From: Typha latifolia
Lineage: Eukaryota; Streptophyta; Magnoliopsida; Poales; Typhaceae
Length of the DNA stretch: 64,000 nucleotides
Assembly: GCA_019914945.1 (NCBI GenBank)
Contig: CM034108.1
Span: forward strand, 3,296,001-3,360,000
Direction: 5' to 3'
Shown piece by piece: positions 39,896-52,200 of this stretch; within the stretch, counting starts at the first letter, position 1; every line of letters begins with the position of its first letter. A program made the position numbers and the translations under genes. Below the pieces are notes generated by a model, which saw nothing but the letters and a program-made list of their open reading frames with translations, was not told the DNA's origin and searched no databases.

Positions 39896-41998
39896 TGTGA
39901 AGATCTGACCACATGGGTTAAGTCGAGGTAAATTAGTTATGTAATTTTATTTTATTATTTTGAATTTTAAATAAGTCAAATAATTCGTATATATATATCC
40001 GATATGCTACGAATTTTACTTTTATAAATAGGGTTGGACATATGTCGATAACTATCATTGAATTGAATAAATTTGAATTTAACTAAGTTATTATTTTCAT
40101 CATTATCTTTTATCGTAACAGTTAAATCACTTTATCTTTCTAGAAGTAGATCATAGCCGTAGAAACATCCCAACTTTTTAAACCCTAGTCACTTTCCTCC
40201 TCCAGCAGCCACCCTACCCTATGGCCATCCGCCACCCTCCGATGATCGCCGCAATATTGAATATTTACCATTCTACATGATGTATCTCTACTATTTTATT
40301 TTTAATTTTTTATCCCAACCTTTGATTTAGGTGAAACTAGATCCATTAGAACCTTAACTCGCGAGCCTACCTCCATCTAAGTTTTTATAATTTTCTTACA
40401 TCTGAATTAGTCCAAATTTGGTTCATAACATTAGTATCAGAGCCAATGTTCCTCAGAAAATGGTTAACATGCGATCATCCAATACCAACGATGAGGGATT
40501 GACCATGGATGACCAGGACCTCATCTTTGTTCTTATGGGAATTTATCCGGCGCCCCGCCACCACCACCGACGTGGGCGAAGGTCATTTTTAAAGATTATT
40601 CTAACAATGTCACTAGACCCATTGCGGAGAGCGCTGAGAGGATGGACAAGGCTATTCAAGCCTTGGCGACAGCCCTCCTGACCCAGCATGGCCACTTTGC
40701 GCCGCTAGCACCGCCGGCCATGGCAGGACTAGGCCAGCCGCGGCCACCATTACCAACCCATGAGGGAGGGGATAAGCCGGCCCAAATCGCGGCCTCAACC
40801 CCTCGTCCAACAGTGGTGGGGACTCCTCCGGCCTTGCAGACCTTCCCAAACGTCGCTGCCACGCCGAAACCACTCGCAATAGTGGCCGCGAGGTCATCTT
40901 CCCCACCCACGGTGGGAGCTAGGGCCAAAAACCCTAGCTTCCCACCAGCGGCCATCCAAATGCTCCCGGCCGCCGCCGCCATGTCTGGTCCCTTCCACAG
41001 GACCCCCGCACCTGAGCCCAGGCCACCGTTCACGCCAGCACCAACTGGAAGACCGCCAACGATGGTGGTTTATGCTACAACAAACCCATGGCTAGTGGCC
41101 ACGGGTCCAATGCTCCCATGAGCACCAGCGGCCATGGCTGGCTTCATCTGGCTGATTGCCACCACTTCGGGAAGCTATCCCTACATCGGGGTGGCTACGT
41201 TGTGGCTTCCCGCCGCCACCAGCTGGTCTGACTCGGCCCTGAAGAGTACCTTCATTAGTGGGCTTAGGCCTAACATTCAGGCTGAGGTCAAGGCTTTGAT
41301 GCCCACTACTTCTCACGAGGCCTTCTCCTTAGCTGTTATGATGGAGGCCAAGTTGGATCAACTAAACCAAATCCGCAAGGAGGAGAGAAGAAAGATGGCA
41401 TAAGCCCACGATTCACTAGAGACGGCATCTGCCCTAATTCAGCTTGCACTAATGGCTCAATCTAACCGACAGATGATAATATACCACTTTGTACCCAATG
41501 ACTTGGAAGAGCATCGAAGAAAAGGCTTGTATTTTTTTGTGATGATTGATTTACCCCCAATCATAAATGCAAGCACGAGCCAGCCGAAGTCATGCTCCTA
41601 AGCGGACTCGAGGAAGACAAACTTGAATGTACTAATTAGCACGACAAGTTGTATGAGTATAAGGACGTGAGAGACAAGTCACTTTGAGGACAAGGTGTAG
41701 GAAGTATGGTGAATTGTTACGATCCGACCACATGGCTTGTCGAATCAAGTCAAGTCGAGTTAAGTTAGTTACTTAGCTTTATCTTATTATTTTAAAGAAT
41801 GCATGAATAATTTAGGTACTTATAAATTATTTCATATACTATAACATAATATTTCTTTACTTGTACAGTTTAAATTAAACGGAGGGTGTTAAATAAGAAT
41901 TATAAGAAAAAAGTAGGGGTTGGATTATAAAAATATTAAAGACGATGTGTGAATTATAAAATAGATAGAATGTAAGGTATAATTTTATAAAATTTTCT
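39896..41998 (+). mobile_element. Gag-only LTR retrotransposon, unit 3
   Basis: 5' LTR 39896-40430, primer-binding-like ttagtatcagagcc at 40431, putative 3' LTR start at 41715. No pol domain. Right end approximate. Confidence 0.75.
40460..41403 (+). pseudogene. Retrotransposon Gag, unit 3
   Basis: The capsid-like half is fully open (41134-41403) with FISGLRPNIQAEVKAL. The N-terminal half has one break near 40548-40555 (ccggcgccccgcc where unit 2 has ctggcgcccccgcc) and is then open to the shared TGA at about 41119. Confidence 0.7.
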
Positions 41999-42456
41999 TA
42001 ATTATATATGTGAGATGTAACACAATGTTCGATGAAAGACGACCTTAAATAAAAAAAAAAAAATCTAGATGGACTTCTTAGCCTACCAGCTCGAACCAAT
42101 AATAAAAGTTTGCATGCATGCATTTGGCTTTATACGATGCAGCCACTCGATGATTTGGAAATTAAAATCGTAGTATTTCAATGCAAGTAGCATTTTTATT
42201 TTAGTTTTCGGGAGAAGAAACGGAATGCAAGTAGCAAAATTATAGGCCTGGAATTGTTCAAACTTTGAGGAGCTCCATACTTTATATTGTATGGAGATTG
42301 TCTAATTGTAGGGAACGTTGAGGCCTTTGAATAAATTATCTCACTTGCATTTAATAGATGCGAGATGTGCTGTAAATCTGACTGTGAACATCGTCGTTAT
42401 CTTACACCAAAGTTAGTGGGAAAAAAATATTCATTATCAATAGAATATTGATATAA

Positions 42457-42504
<48 letters not shown>

Positions 42505-43295
42505 TCGAGAGAACAATGATACATCTAATAAGATGGACAAAAGTGGCTAGATTCTTTACGTCTTTGAGTAAAATATAGTTTAGCTCAAACTCGATTTGGT
42601 GTATAACTCCAAAAACACATTAGTAGGCAAGAACCAACAAATCTTCAAGTAGCTCAAAGCTTGAATATATCTTTTGTTTTCCATTATTTTAGTGAGGTTA
42701 ATCAATTTTCTAATTAGTTAGTCAGACCTAAAATTTACTTCCAGGTTAATTTTGCATCTCCTAATTTATTTATTTACCTGAGATAATTTATGCAGTCTTA
42801 AAAAAGATGATATAATTGCATTTAATTTTACAAAAAAGAAAATTTACCTACCTGAAACAAAAATTAGATATATGAGCTTACCCTCTTAGTAAACGGGTCA
42901 CAAATGAGTCCAACAGCCATAACAGATCAAAGAAGGTTCATTCCATTTTAATTTAGTACAAAAAGATAATTTCTATCACAAGCACTCACATATAAGTATA
43001 CTCATGCCACCTTTTGCCACAATAAGTATACTCAAAAAAATTAAATGAAATTATCTTTTATATTTATATACAGCTCTCTCGGGATTCAAATCAGTCAAAT
43101 ACTTCACTACATCTCCAATCGTGAAAAATATATTGAGTATAATAGCATATGAGAACTGATTTATATTCCCATTAGTCTATTTGAGCTGAATACTAACTAT
43201 GGCATAAATTAGGTGTGTCGAAGTAATTAGTACAAAATTTCTTTTGATCAACAGCATGATTTGTATGGAAGGAGGGAGGTCTAGAAATCGCTCAC

Positions 43296-43408
43296 CCAGT
43301 TTCTAAGTAGAATGGTAGGCGTCCATGGAAGCCTGGAAGATGGGTGATGATCACCGACGACGAAAGAGAAGAGAGACTAAAGAATAGTAGCACAAGTAGA
43401 GGAAGCAT
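43296..43408 (-). pseudogene. Orphan SCPL exon 1, unit 3
   Basis: ATG at 43408, open to the LETG end and GG|GTGAGC donor, as in units 1 and 2. Confidence 0.85.
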
Positions 43409-43858
43409 TGTGCATACGCATTGCAAATTAAAATGCAATAGTATATCGTTTTATAGGTAGCCATGCCACCTACTTCCTCCTTGCCTTTGGTCGATTCATT
43501 AAATATAAGGAAGCGTTTTTTTAAATAAAAATCTGATAACTAAACTTAATAAAACATCTGGATTAAATTAACTACACTAATAAGATTTTAAAAACATCCT
43601 CAGCCAAGTTATATTTATCCAATTTATACTAACTCAACCCAATCCAAATATACCCAACCAATACTAAAGACATTTTAGTTATTTAAAAAATAAAATATAT
43701 TTAATTAACAAAATATTATTGTTTCAATTCTTCTCCCTTTAATTCGGTTATTTCATGTATAATATATCTTAGTTTAAATAATAAAACAACTAAACAGTTT
43801 ATTTTGTAAAGTACTTACAAATTAGGGAGAAAAAGAGGAGCATAGTAAAGAAGAGTAC

Positions 43859-44011
43859 CTCAAATAAATGAAGTGGGTGTGGGTGCATGATACCCTTCAT
43901 AGTGCTAGTTAGATGGAAGGTTACATCCTTTGCCTGCAGCTCTGGCCACTGCATGAGAGCGATTTGATATGCACTAGTACCCACCTTTTCTTTTATTACT
44001 TCGTAAAGCAT
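43859..44011 (-). other. Unidentified exon-like fragment, unit 3
   Basis: Third copy of the fragment; frame unchanged up to the GAG|GTACTC donor. Just beyond the donor one G is missing from the GGGG run. Confidence 0.4.
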
Positions 44012-44463
44012 GCAATTTCATCCAGTTTCATAACCACTTTCACTTTATATATATATATATCTATATATAGTTTATGGCAAAATTGGAATCAGATGTTTGA
44101 TTGTAAATGGAGAGTAGTAGTGTTATCTAAAGGTGGCATAAGATAACCTGACTTAAAAGTTGATTATTAAATGAATCATGTTTATGTTTATTATCTTAAC
44201 CCATTTAACTTAGTCCTTTTATGACACAAAAAAAATAATATAATAAACCGTGTACATAAAGCAAAAAAAAATTATTTATAACAAAATACGCTTTCTAATG
44301 AATTGGTAGAATACATCAAAATAATATTATCAAACATACCCTTCTCTCTTGTAACCTTTTTTTTTTTCTCCCCTTTGAAAAATGTGTCCATTTCCTAATC
44401 CTACATGTCAGCTTACTAGATAGGCAATGTCTATTTGTTGGTACGAAGTGAAATGAAATGAGC

Positions 44464-45325
44464 ATTACTATACTATATTTTGAAACGGAAGTTACACTGC
44501 CCAAAGATATGTTTAGTCTTGTCAATGGCAAATTAGTAGTTTGATATCACTCTCTCTCATCATTTCAAATGGATTAAAAAGAATCGATTAGCCATTGACA
44601 TGACCTGATGTGATAGAGCTTAAACCCTGTTCTCGCTTTGATTTACAAACGAACACTAATCCCACCTCATTTAAAAAAATATATCACCTTAATTAATTAT
44701 TGTTTCAATTCTTCTCCCTCATGTATAATATATCTTAGTTTAAATAATAAAACAACTAAACAGTTTATTTTGTAAAGTACTTAAGAATAACTGTTTTAAT
44801 TTTAGAGCTAAACTCAATCCAAATGGATTTTAAACCAGTTTGTTTCGAAGAAAATAAAAATTATTCAGATCATTTGATATAAAATATCTCTTAAATGCAG
44901 TGCCTTCTTAAGTCAAATTGAAGGTAATAATGCCATTACAGTTAATAACTAAACTCTCAACCTTCTTAAACCCATTTAAAATACCTTATTCGAAGTTAAG
45001 AAAATGAGAGTATTTTAAAACTAAACTCAATCCAAATGGGGCCGAATTCATGAAGATGAGAAGAGCACAGAGGGTTAAGAGATAGCCAGCAGCCATCTAC
45101 GAACTGGGGAAATGAAGCAAAACATCTTCTTCACCTTTACAGTGGCGTATGTAATGGTGAACCTAGGAAACAAGCAGAAATACATATTAGATGACTTTGT
45201 TTTCACGAAAAGAGGAACAATGCTGCACGTATAATATTGCATCAGAAGAAGAAGACTACGTACCCAGCACGTTGGTCTCCAAAATTTTAAGATCTCAAGT
45301 CATCTACTATGGAGAAGTTGAGGAA

Positions 45326-45359
<34 letters not shown>

Positions 45360-45990
45360 GAAAAAAATTCTATATTAACAATGTGATTAACAGGTTAATT
45401 AAAATAATAAAAGGAGCCTGGTTGCGGATTTACCTGTATACGAGAGCACGGGAGGCTTTGCTGGAAGGTGATAGTGATATTTAATGCTACTGGGAAGGTG
45501 ACGCGTATAACAATGTAAGTCATGGTTGCACCTTTGCCACTCTCTTATAGCAGCTCCCCTGCTTTTCACAGTCAATAATGATGTAAAACAGGTTAATTAA
45601 CCTCCACTCGTTCACAGATATATCCATTCCATTCATTTACTTATTCATAGACAAAGCTGGTTCTCAAAGCAGGACATTATCTCCTGGAGGAACTAAACCA
45701 TTTTCTGTCTGTGGCCAATCAAGTTCAACTGAGTAGGAGGCTTGACTTTATCCTGAATATCTCACATCTCATATTCAATCAGAGGGCCAATTCTTTGGAA
45801 TCTAGCACCCTTCTTCCTCCCAGTTTCTTCCTCAATCTTTCTCTCTATGTTCACTATGACACTCCAAGGAATCAAATCTTGAGCATATCACTCAAAAGAT
45901 GTCTGACTATTTGCTATAAAAGCACTCTTTTGAGATGGCACAGACCTTCTAGCTAGATGTGATGATTTCAAGGAGCTTGTACATGAATTT
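44464..45990. repeat. Truncated fourth unit of the array
   Basis: This stretch matches unit positions 1 to about 1530 almost base for base, then the match ends inside the former intron 10 of pseudogene A, shortly after the string acatgaa near 45985. Beyond it the sequence joins AT-rich spacer that matches the region between genes A and B. This is the right edge of the high-identity array. Confidence 0.93.
45075..45551 (-). pseudogene. SCPL pseudogene A, truncated copy at array edge
   Basis: Only the 3' end of A survives: the last-exon remnant, the shortened exon 13, the half exon 12 with its AAT tract (45325-45358), and exon 11. The remaining exons are missing because the unit breaks in intron 10 near 45990. 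Confidence 0.88.
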
Positions 45991-46059
45991 GGTACTATTT
46001 ATTTACAACCCCATCTCTCTTATATTGCTAAATTACTCAAGGAGTTATATTTTAAGGAT

Positions 46060-47055
46060 AAAAAAATAAAAATTTTAGTTTATGAAAATGTTCTTATCTT
46101 CTCATAGGGTATTTTGACATTTTTAACTTTTTTAATAATTCAAGAATTCTATGTATCAGAAAAAAAAAATTCTTAGAAAGTATGTAAAAAATGACGATAG
46201 TTTACGGGGTTTAATTATGATTATCCCTTTATTATTAACTAAATTTTCATTTGAGCTGACTTTCATTTCTTTGAAACTAAGTATTAAAAAAATATTCAAT
46301 TTCTTTGTGGGCAAATTGGCCACTTGTTCTTTTTCTTTTATCAAATATGTTTGAGGAATCATAGATTTCATTGTGCGGTTGTAGAGTTACTTTAAGTGCT
46401 TTCTTTAGTTAAAGATACACTTAATTTTTTAAATCCATTTAAAAGCATCTACAAGGCTCTAAATATAAAACCTAGAGCCCTCTTTATTTAATATTTAATT
46501 ATTAATTATATATATTTATATACTATATTTTTTATTTATTTAATATATTTATTAATAAATATATATAGTTAAAATATTCTCATAGAAAATTTTAAAAATA
46601 AGACTAATATTTAATAGTTTTAAAAATAATTTTAAATTACTAATTTTTTTAAAATTATTTAAGAAGCCAATGATTTCTCACTCCAGGTAAGAAAATTTAA
46701 GATAAATAAGCTTAATTTAAATTTGCTAATTAAATATCTATAACAAAAGGCATAAAAGATTTTAATTTTATTATGCAATTTTTTTGTTTGATGTATTTAA
46801 TGTTTGATATATTTTAATATTTAGTGTTAAATTTGAAAAATACTTTTATGCCATTATTGGAAGAATTTCATAACACTTACCATTTTTTTAAATAACAAGC
46901 AAAAAAAATATTTATTATATAATTTAAAATTAACTCTAAAATAATTTAATGTTAGCTTATTTTTGAAAATCTGGACGATATATTTTTAACTGTACTGTAC
47001 ACTAAGTTTAAATAATTAGATTATAAAATAAAAAATACATACAAAATTAAAAATA
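46060..47055. repeat. Diverged copy of the A/B spacer (first)
   Basis: Matches unit positions about 4000-4990 with scattered substitutions and small indels, clearly older than the unit-to-unit divergence. A second copy follows at 48185-49085. Confidence 0.85.
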
Positions 47056-48069
47056 TTAGCTTAAAAAATACATCCTCAGCTGTCATTGGTGGATAATGCT
47101 CCAACGATGCCCCTCTATATCCTGGCCGGCTACGCGACACCTCAAGCCCCTCACCAATGCTGATGACGATGAGGCGAGCAAAAAGGGAGGAGAGGTTTTA
47201 TTTAAATTTAATTTAGTTATCCTAATTTAATTAAAGAAAATAAAATTATATTTAAATTTCTATTGATTTGATTGAAATATATAACAAATACATCTCGATC
47301 CTTTCGGAAAAATATGATTGGTACATAAGTTGACTCGCTTAATTTTTTTCACGGCACACTAATAAAAGAGTGACATTAAAATTTTTCTAAAGTTCAAAGA
47401 ATATTATAATCTAAAAAATTTTAGGAGATTATAGTCAAAATTGAATATAGTATAAGGAGTGTTAGCATAATTAACCCTAAATATAATGATAATCTTAGGC
47501 TTTCAACTTTTGTCAATTTTTTATTATATATAGATTCTGTTGAGTGTTGACTAGTTGAAAGAAAAAGATGAAAAATATAAAAATACTCATCTATATTGAC
47601 ATTACTCTAGTAATTTGAGAAGTTTTCAATATTTTAGAAGGTCGATATGTATCAAAAACATTTCTATCAAATAAGAGATAAGACAAACATTCATTTCTAT
47701 CAAGATTCAAATCAGACAAACATTGCAGTACCCATCCAATAGCAGGTGAGAACTGATTTCTATTCCGGAAGTCGATTTTGCTGTTGAGAAGAAACAATTA
47801 GGTGTGTAGAACTAATTAGTACAAAATTTCTTTTGATCAACAACTATATTATGGAAGGAGTGGTCTGTTTACATTTTGCGAAAGATTGTTGTTTTGAGTT
47901 TGGAGATCCTTCTTAACTGATTCAAGGACTTTAAAACTAGTTTAGTGATCAAATATCATTTTATTTTATTTTATATCTAATTAAGTTTATTTTAAAAAAA
48001 ATTAAAAATAAAAAATATGACTAAGAAATAAGTCCAGGCTTAATCTGAAATCAAACAAGACCTAAAAGA
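47056..48069. other. Rearranged spacer with SCPL intron 1 remnant
   Basis: 47090-47300 matches unit 3760-3900. 47700-47870 matches intron 1 of gene C (gcaggtgagaactgattt, tagtacaaaatttcttttgatcaac). About 47880-48062 is unmatched AT-rich sequence interrupting what should be exon 1. Confidence 0.6.
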
Positions 48070-48093
48070 ATAATATAAGTAGAGGAAGCATTG
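48070..48093 (-). pseudogene. SCPL exon 1 remnant
   Basis: On the minus strand the start (atgcttcctctactta) and upstream flank (gcattttaatttgcaatg) of SCPL exon 1 are recognisable, but the rest of the exon is gone. A relic of another family copy. Confidence 0.6.
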
Positions 48094-48184
48094 TACATGT
48101 GCATTGCAAATTAAAATGCAATATAATATATCTTTTTACAGATAGCCATTTAAATTTACTTACAACCCCATCACTTGTAAATTA

Positions 48185-49085
48185 CTCAAGGAGTTATATT
48201 TTAAGTATAAAAAAATAAAAATTTTAGTTTATTAAAATGTTCTTATCTTCTCATAGGGTATTTTGACATTTTTAACTTTTTTAATAATTCAAGAATTCTA
48301 TGTATCAGAAAAAAAAAATTCTTAGAAAGTATTAAAAAATGATGATAGTTTACCGGGTTTAATTATGATTATCCCTTTATTATTAACTAAATTTTCGGTT
48401 TAGCTCACTTTCATATCTTTGAAACTAAGCATTAAAAAAAATCAATTTCTTTGTGGGCAAATTGGCCGCTTGTTATTTTTCTTTTATCAAGTTTGAGGAA
48501 TCACACAATTTATAGATTTCATTGAGCACTCTTTGTTTAATATTTAATTATTAATTATATATATTTATATACTATATTTTATTTATTTAATATATTTATT
48601 GATATTTATTGGTTAAAAATTTTTCATAGAAAATTTTAAAAATAAGATTAATATTTAATAGTTTCAAAAATAATTTTAAATTACTAATTTTTAAAAAAAT
48701 ATTTAAGAAGCCAATGATTTCTCACTCCACGTAAGAAAATTTAAGATAAATAGGCTTAATTTAAATTCACTAATTAAATATCTCTAACAAAAGGCATAAA
48801 AGAATTTAATTTTATTATGCAATTTTTTTGTTTGATGTATTTAATGTTTGATATATTTTAATATTTAGTGTTAAATTTGAAAAATAATTTTATACCATGG
48901 AAGAATTTCATAACACTTACCATTTTTTTAAATAACAAACAAAAAAAATATTATATAATTTAAAATTAACTCTAAAATAATTTAATGTTAGCTTATTTTT
49001 GAAAATCTGGACGATATATTTTTAACTGTACTGTGCACTCAGTTTAAATAATTAGATTATAAAATAAAAAATACATAAAATATTA
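48185..49085. repeat. Diverged copy of the A/B spacer (second)
   Basis: Same segment as 46060-47055, with a deletion of about 100 bp near 48530. Lies immediately downstream of gene C, equivalent to the 3' flank of gene B. Confidence 0.85.
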
Positions 49086-49260
49086 GCTTAAAATTTTAGA
49101 GGTCAAAGTTGATATTTTAAAAAAAAATGAATAATAATTTGGAGCACCAGAGAGCGAGATTTAAAGTCACGTTGGAGATGCTCAAAATTGTAGTACATGA
49201 GAGTAATTTATTTTAGTTTTAGAGCTGAACTCAATCCAAATAGAGCCGATTTCTTGAAGA

Positions 49261-52200
49261 TCACAAAGGCATAAGAGATAGCCATCTACGAACCATAGCC
49301 AAACATTCCTTAGGACGGAGCGCCGGAGCAACGTGACCCCCTCCCTGCATAGTAGCCCAAAAAAAAAGAAAAGAAAAATTTCTTCGATTAAGACGTTCTT
49401 CATGCATATGTTATATAATAAAACAAAGAGGGCAAATGAAGCAAAATATCTTCTTCACCTTTACAGTGGCGAATGTCATATTGTTAGAATATGTTATAGT
49501 AAACCTGGGAAAACAAGGAGACGAACAAATTAGATGACTACTGCAGTTTTCATGAAAAGAGAAGAGCAAAGCTGCACATATAATATTGCATCATACCCAG
49601 CACTTTGGCCTCCAGAACCCCAAGATCTCCAGTCATCTACAATGGAGAAGTTGAGGGATCTTACCCATGCCTGTGTTCCCAGAAACGGTACCACTAGGTC
49701 ATGATCTCCGCTGGGTTGAAGAAAAACAGTAAAGATTTTAAGGAAAAGAGATAAAAATATTCCATAATAAATTAAGCCTGGTTATGGATTTACCTATATA
49801 CGAGAGCACGGTAGCCTCCTCTGCTGGTAAGGTGATAGTGATATCTAATACTACTGGGAAGGTCTTGTGTATATGGTAAGTCATGGTTGCACCTTTGCCA
49901 CTCTCTCACAGCAGCTCCCTGCTTTTCAACAATCAATACAATAAGTCTCGTATCCGGTGACTTCCACCCTTTAAGAGATATATTCATTCCATTCATTTAT
50001 TATTCATAGCCAAAGCTGGTTCTCAATGCAGGACATTGCCTCATGGAGGAACTAAACATTTTTCTGTCAGTAGCCAATTAAGTTCAATTAAGTGGGAGGC
50101 TTGAGTTTAACCTGTATATCTCATAGATCCAATTAAATCAGAGGGCCAATTCTTTGGAATCAAGCACCCTTCTTCCTCCCAGTTTCCTCCTCAATTTTTT
50201 CTCTCTATGTTCATCCTAACACTCCAAGGAATCAAATCTGGAGCATATCACTCAAAAGTTTTCTGACTATTTGCTATAAAAGCACTCTTTCGAGATGGCA
50301 CAGACCTTCTAGCTAGATGTGATGATTTGAAGGAGCTTGTACGTGAACTTGGTACTATTTCTGTCCAACAGATTAATTGTTACTTCTAATTCGTGCTTTC
50401 CTTGTTCTCCTTTTCCTTCCCAATCTATACCATTCTTGTTATATATCAAACGGGTAGATTTTACCTTCTTAACGCCGAGAGCCTCTTTTGTGGACTGACT
50501 GTTTGCCCAGTAATAAGATAGCAAATGAACATAACTCTGCAAGCAAAGTAACAAATATTAATAGCAAAATAGAGAATAAGGAAAACTATATATTTACATA
50601 TATTTGTTAGGTCAGTTGAAGATCAATAAATGGACATCCAATATTACACATTTGAGCATCTTTTATGTTTTTAAGACCAGTAGATACTTAAAAGGCCAAT
50701 GTGTTTGACTCCCTCTGCTATAGTTCGATTAAAAGAAATCTATAGTTTAGTCATAAAAATATCTTGCCAAGATGACATGACATAATTTCAAGGTGCTCGT
50801 AAACTTGATTCCCTTCACGAATTGTTTTGGAAATGTAAATAACAATCACCTATTGAATCATTGATTTGCACAAGATTTCTTCTATGTCGCCAGCATTAGT
50901 GGTATCAAATATATATACTTTATACCAACTACTAAAGGAACTAGCCCTCAAGAAAAATGATTATCTGCTTATATAACATATCATGATAAACTGATGTGGA
51001 ACTCGTATTCAGGTTGGCATTGTTAATTTCCAACTAAAATACTTGTTAGTCTGAAAGGAATCCTGCTAAGACAACTGTACATGTAAAGGAGGGCTTGAAG
51101 AGATTGACTCACTCCACATTTAAAGGAAGGAGGTTCTGGTGGTTGAAGCAATTTCTTGTACTCCACCTTTAAGGTCCTTCTTTTGGCCACACCATTTGGT
51201 TTAGGAGATAACCTAGGACATACAGGGTCCAATATAGAATCCATCTGAACTTTTGAAATATGCTACAAGAGAGTGAAATAGTTTGATAAGATATTTTTTT
51301 GACATAACACGGAGTTGGTGAAAAAGAAAAAAAAAAAGAAGAAGAAAGATTTCCTAACCTTTTTAACAACATTAAGCACCTCAACACAAGGTGCACTACG
51401 AGGATCTTCATAATCTTCTCCTTCACAATGCTTCTTCGCCAACTACAAAATAAGAAAGGATGTGTTACAACAATTTGCAATATTGTTTGACATAAGGTGG
51501 TGCATCACCTCATATATTTGATCCGATATGATTCCAACACCATGAGCATATGGGATTCGATAATTCTTATCAATCTTTTCATCTGTTACAGGGTTGCCAA
51601 CCAGATAACCCTGGAAGAAAGCACAGAACATTGATTGAAAGAGAAAATATATCTCCTCTGCTGAGACATCAAGAAAATTATCTATACGATAAGCGAATCT
51701 ATTGGTAATTCCATATATAACATTATGGTAAATATACATAGATGTTCAGTGAATTACTTCTTACCTTGAGATTAAGAATTGGTTGTTTCCCATATTCAAT
51801 ACCTGGATGGATGTCCAAAGAGAAAACAATTACCATCATACTATCAAATCTATAAGCTTTTATTAGTTGACATAAACAGACGTGATGAGTGCTAAAGCAA
51901 CCTTGTGAAATATCGTGTGTAATCAACGGAACGACCTTCCCGGCGTATGAATCACCGCCAATGTAGAACGGATTGGAGAGGAATTGAGGGTGATCAATGA
52001 ACCACTATAATAAAATAATACAATAAAAATAAAATTCCCCCACCCGTTTAAGATTTAGACAAATTGGAGAGCATCCCTACCTTTATGATAAAATGATGGA
52101 CTTGCGTAGAAGAAGATACATCCCCAACAATATAACCTTCAGGTGACGCCGAGAATGAGAAGCCAGCACCAACAGGCGAATCCAAGAAAATAATGTTTGC

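Larger units (their letters stand above)
29645..44463. repeat. Tandem segmental duplication, unit 3
   Basis: Third full unit, 14819 bp. It agrees with unit 1 at most sites in pseudogene A and with unit 2 at most sites in the gag region, so the private differences of each copy are scattered rather than forming a simple tree. Private changes include a missing G near 32780 and 32930 and a missing G near 37421, all at former CAG/CTG positions. Confidence 0.97.

Noticed and set aside
40656..41033. Long minus-strand frames opposite gag
   Set aside because: Shadow frames of GC-rich proline/alanine codons; the plus strand has the recognisable Gag motif.
1..45990. Methyl-cytosine deamination as the cause of unit differences
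   Set aside because: Direction is wrong at sites polarised with gene C, and it does not explain the one-base gains and losses.
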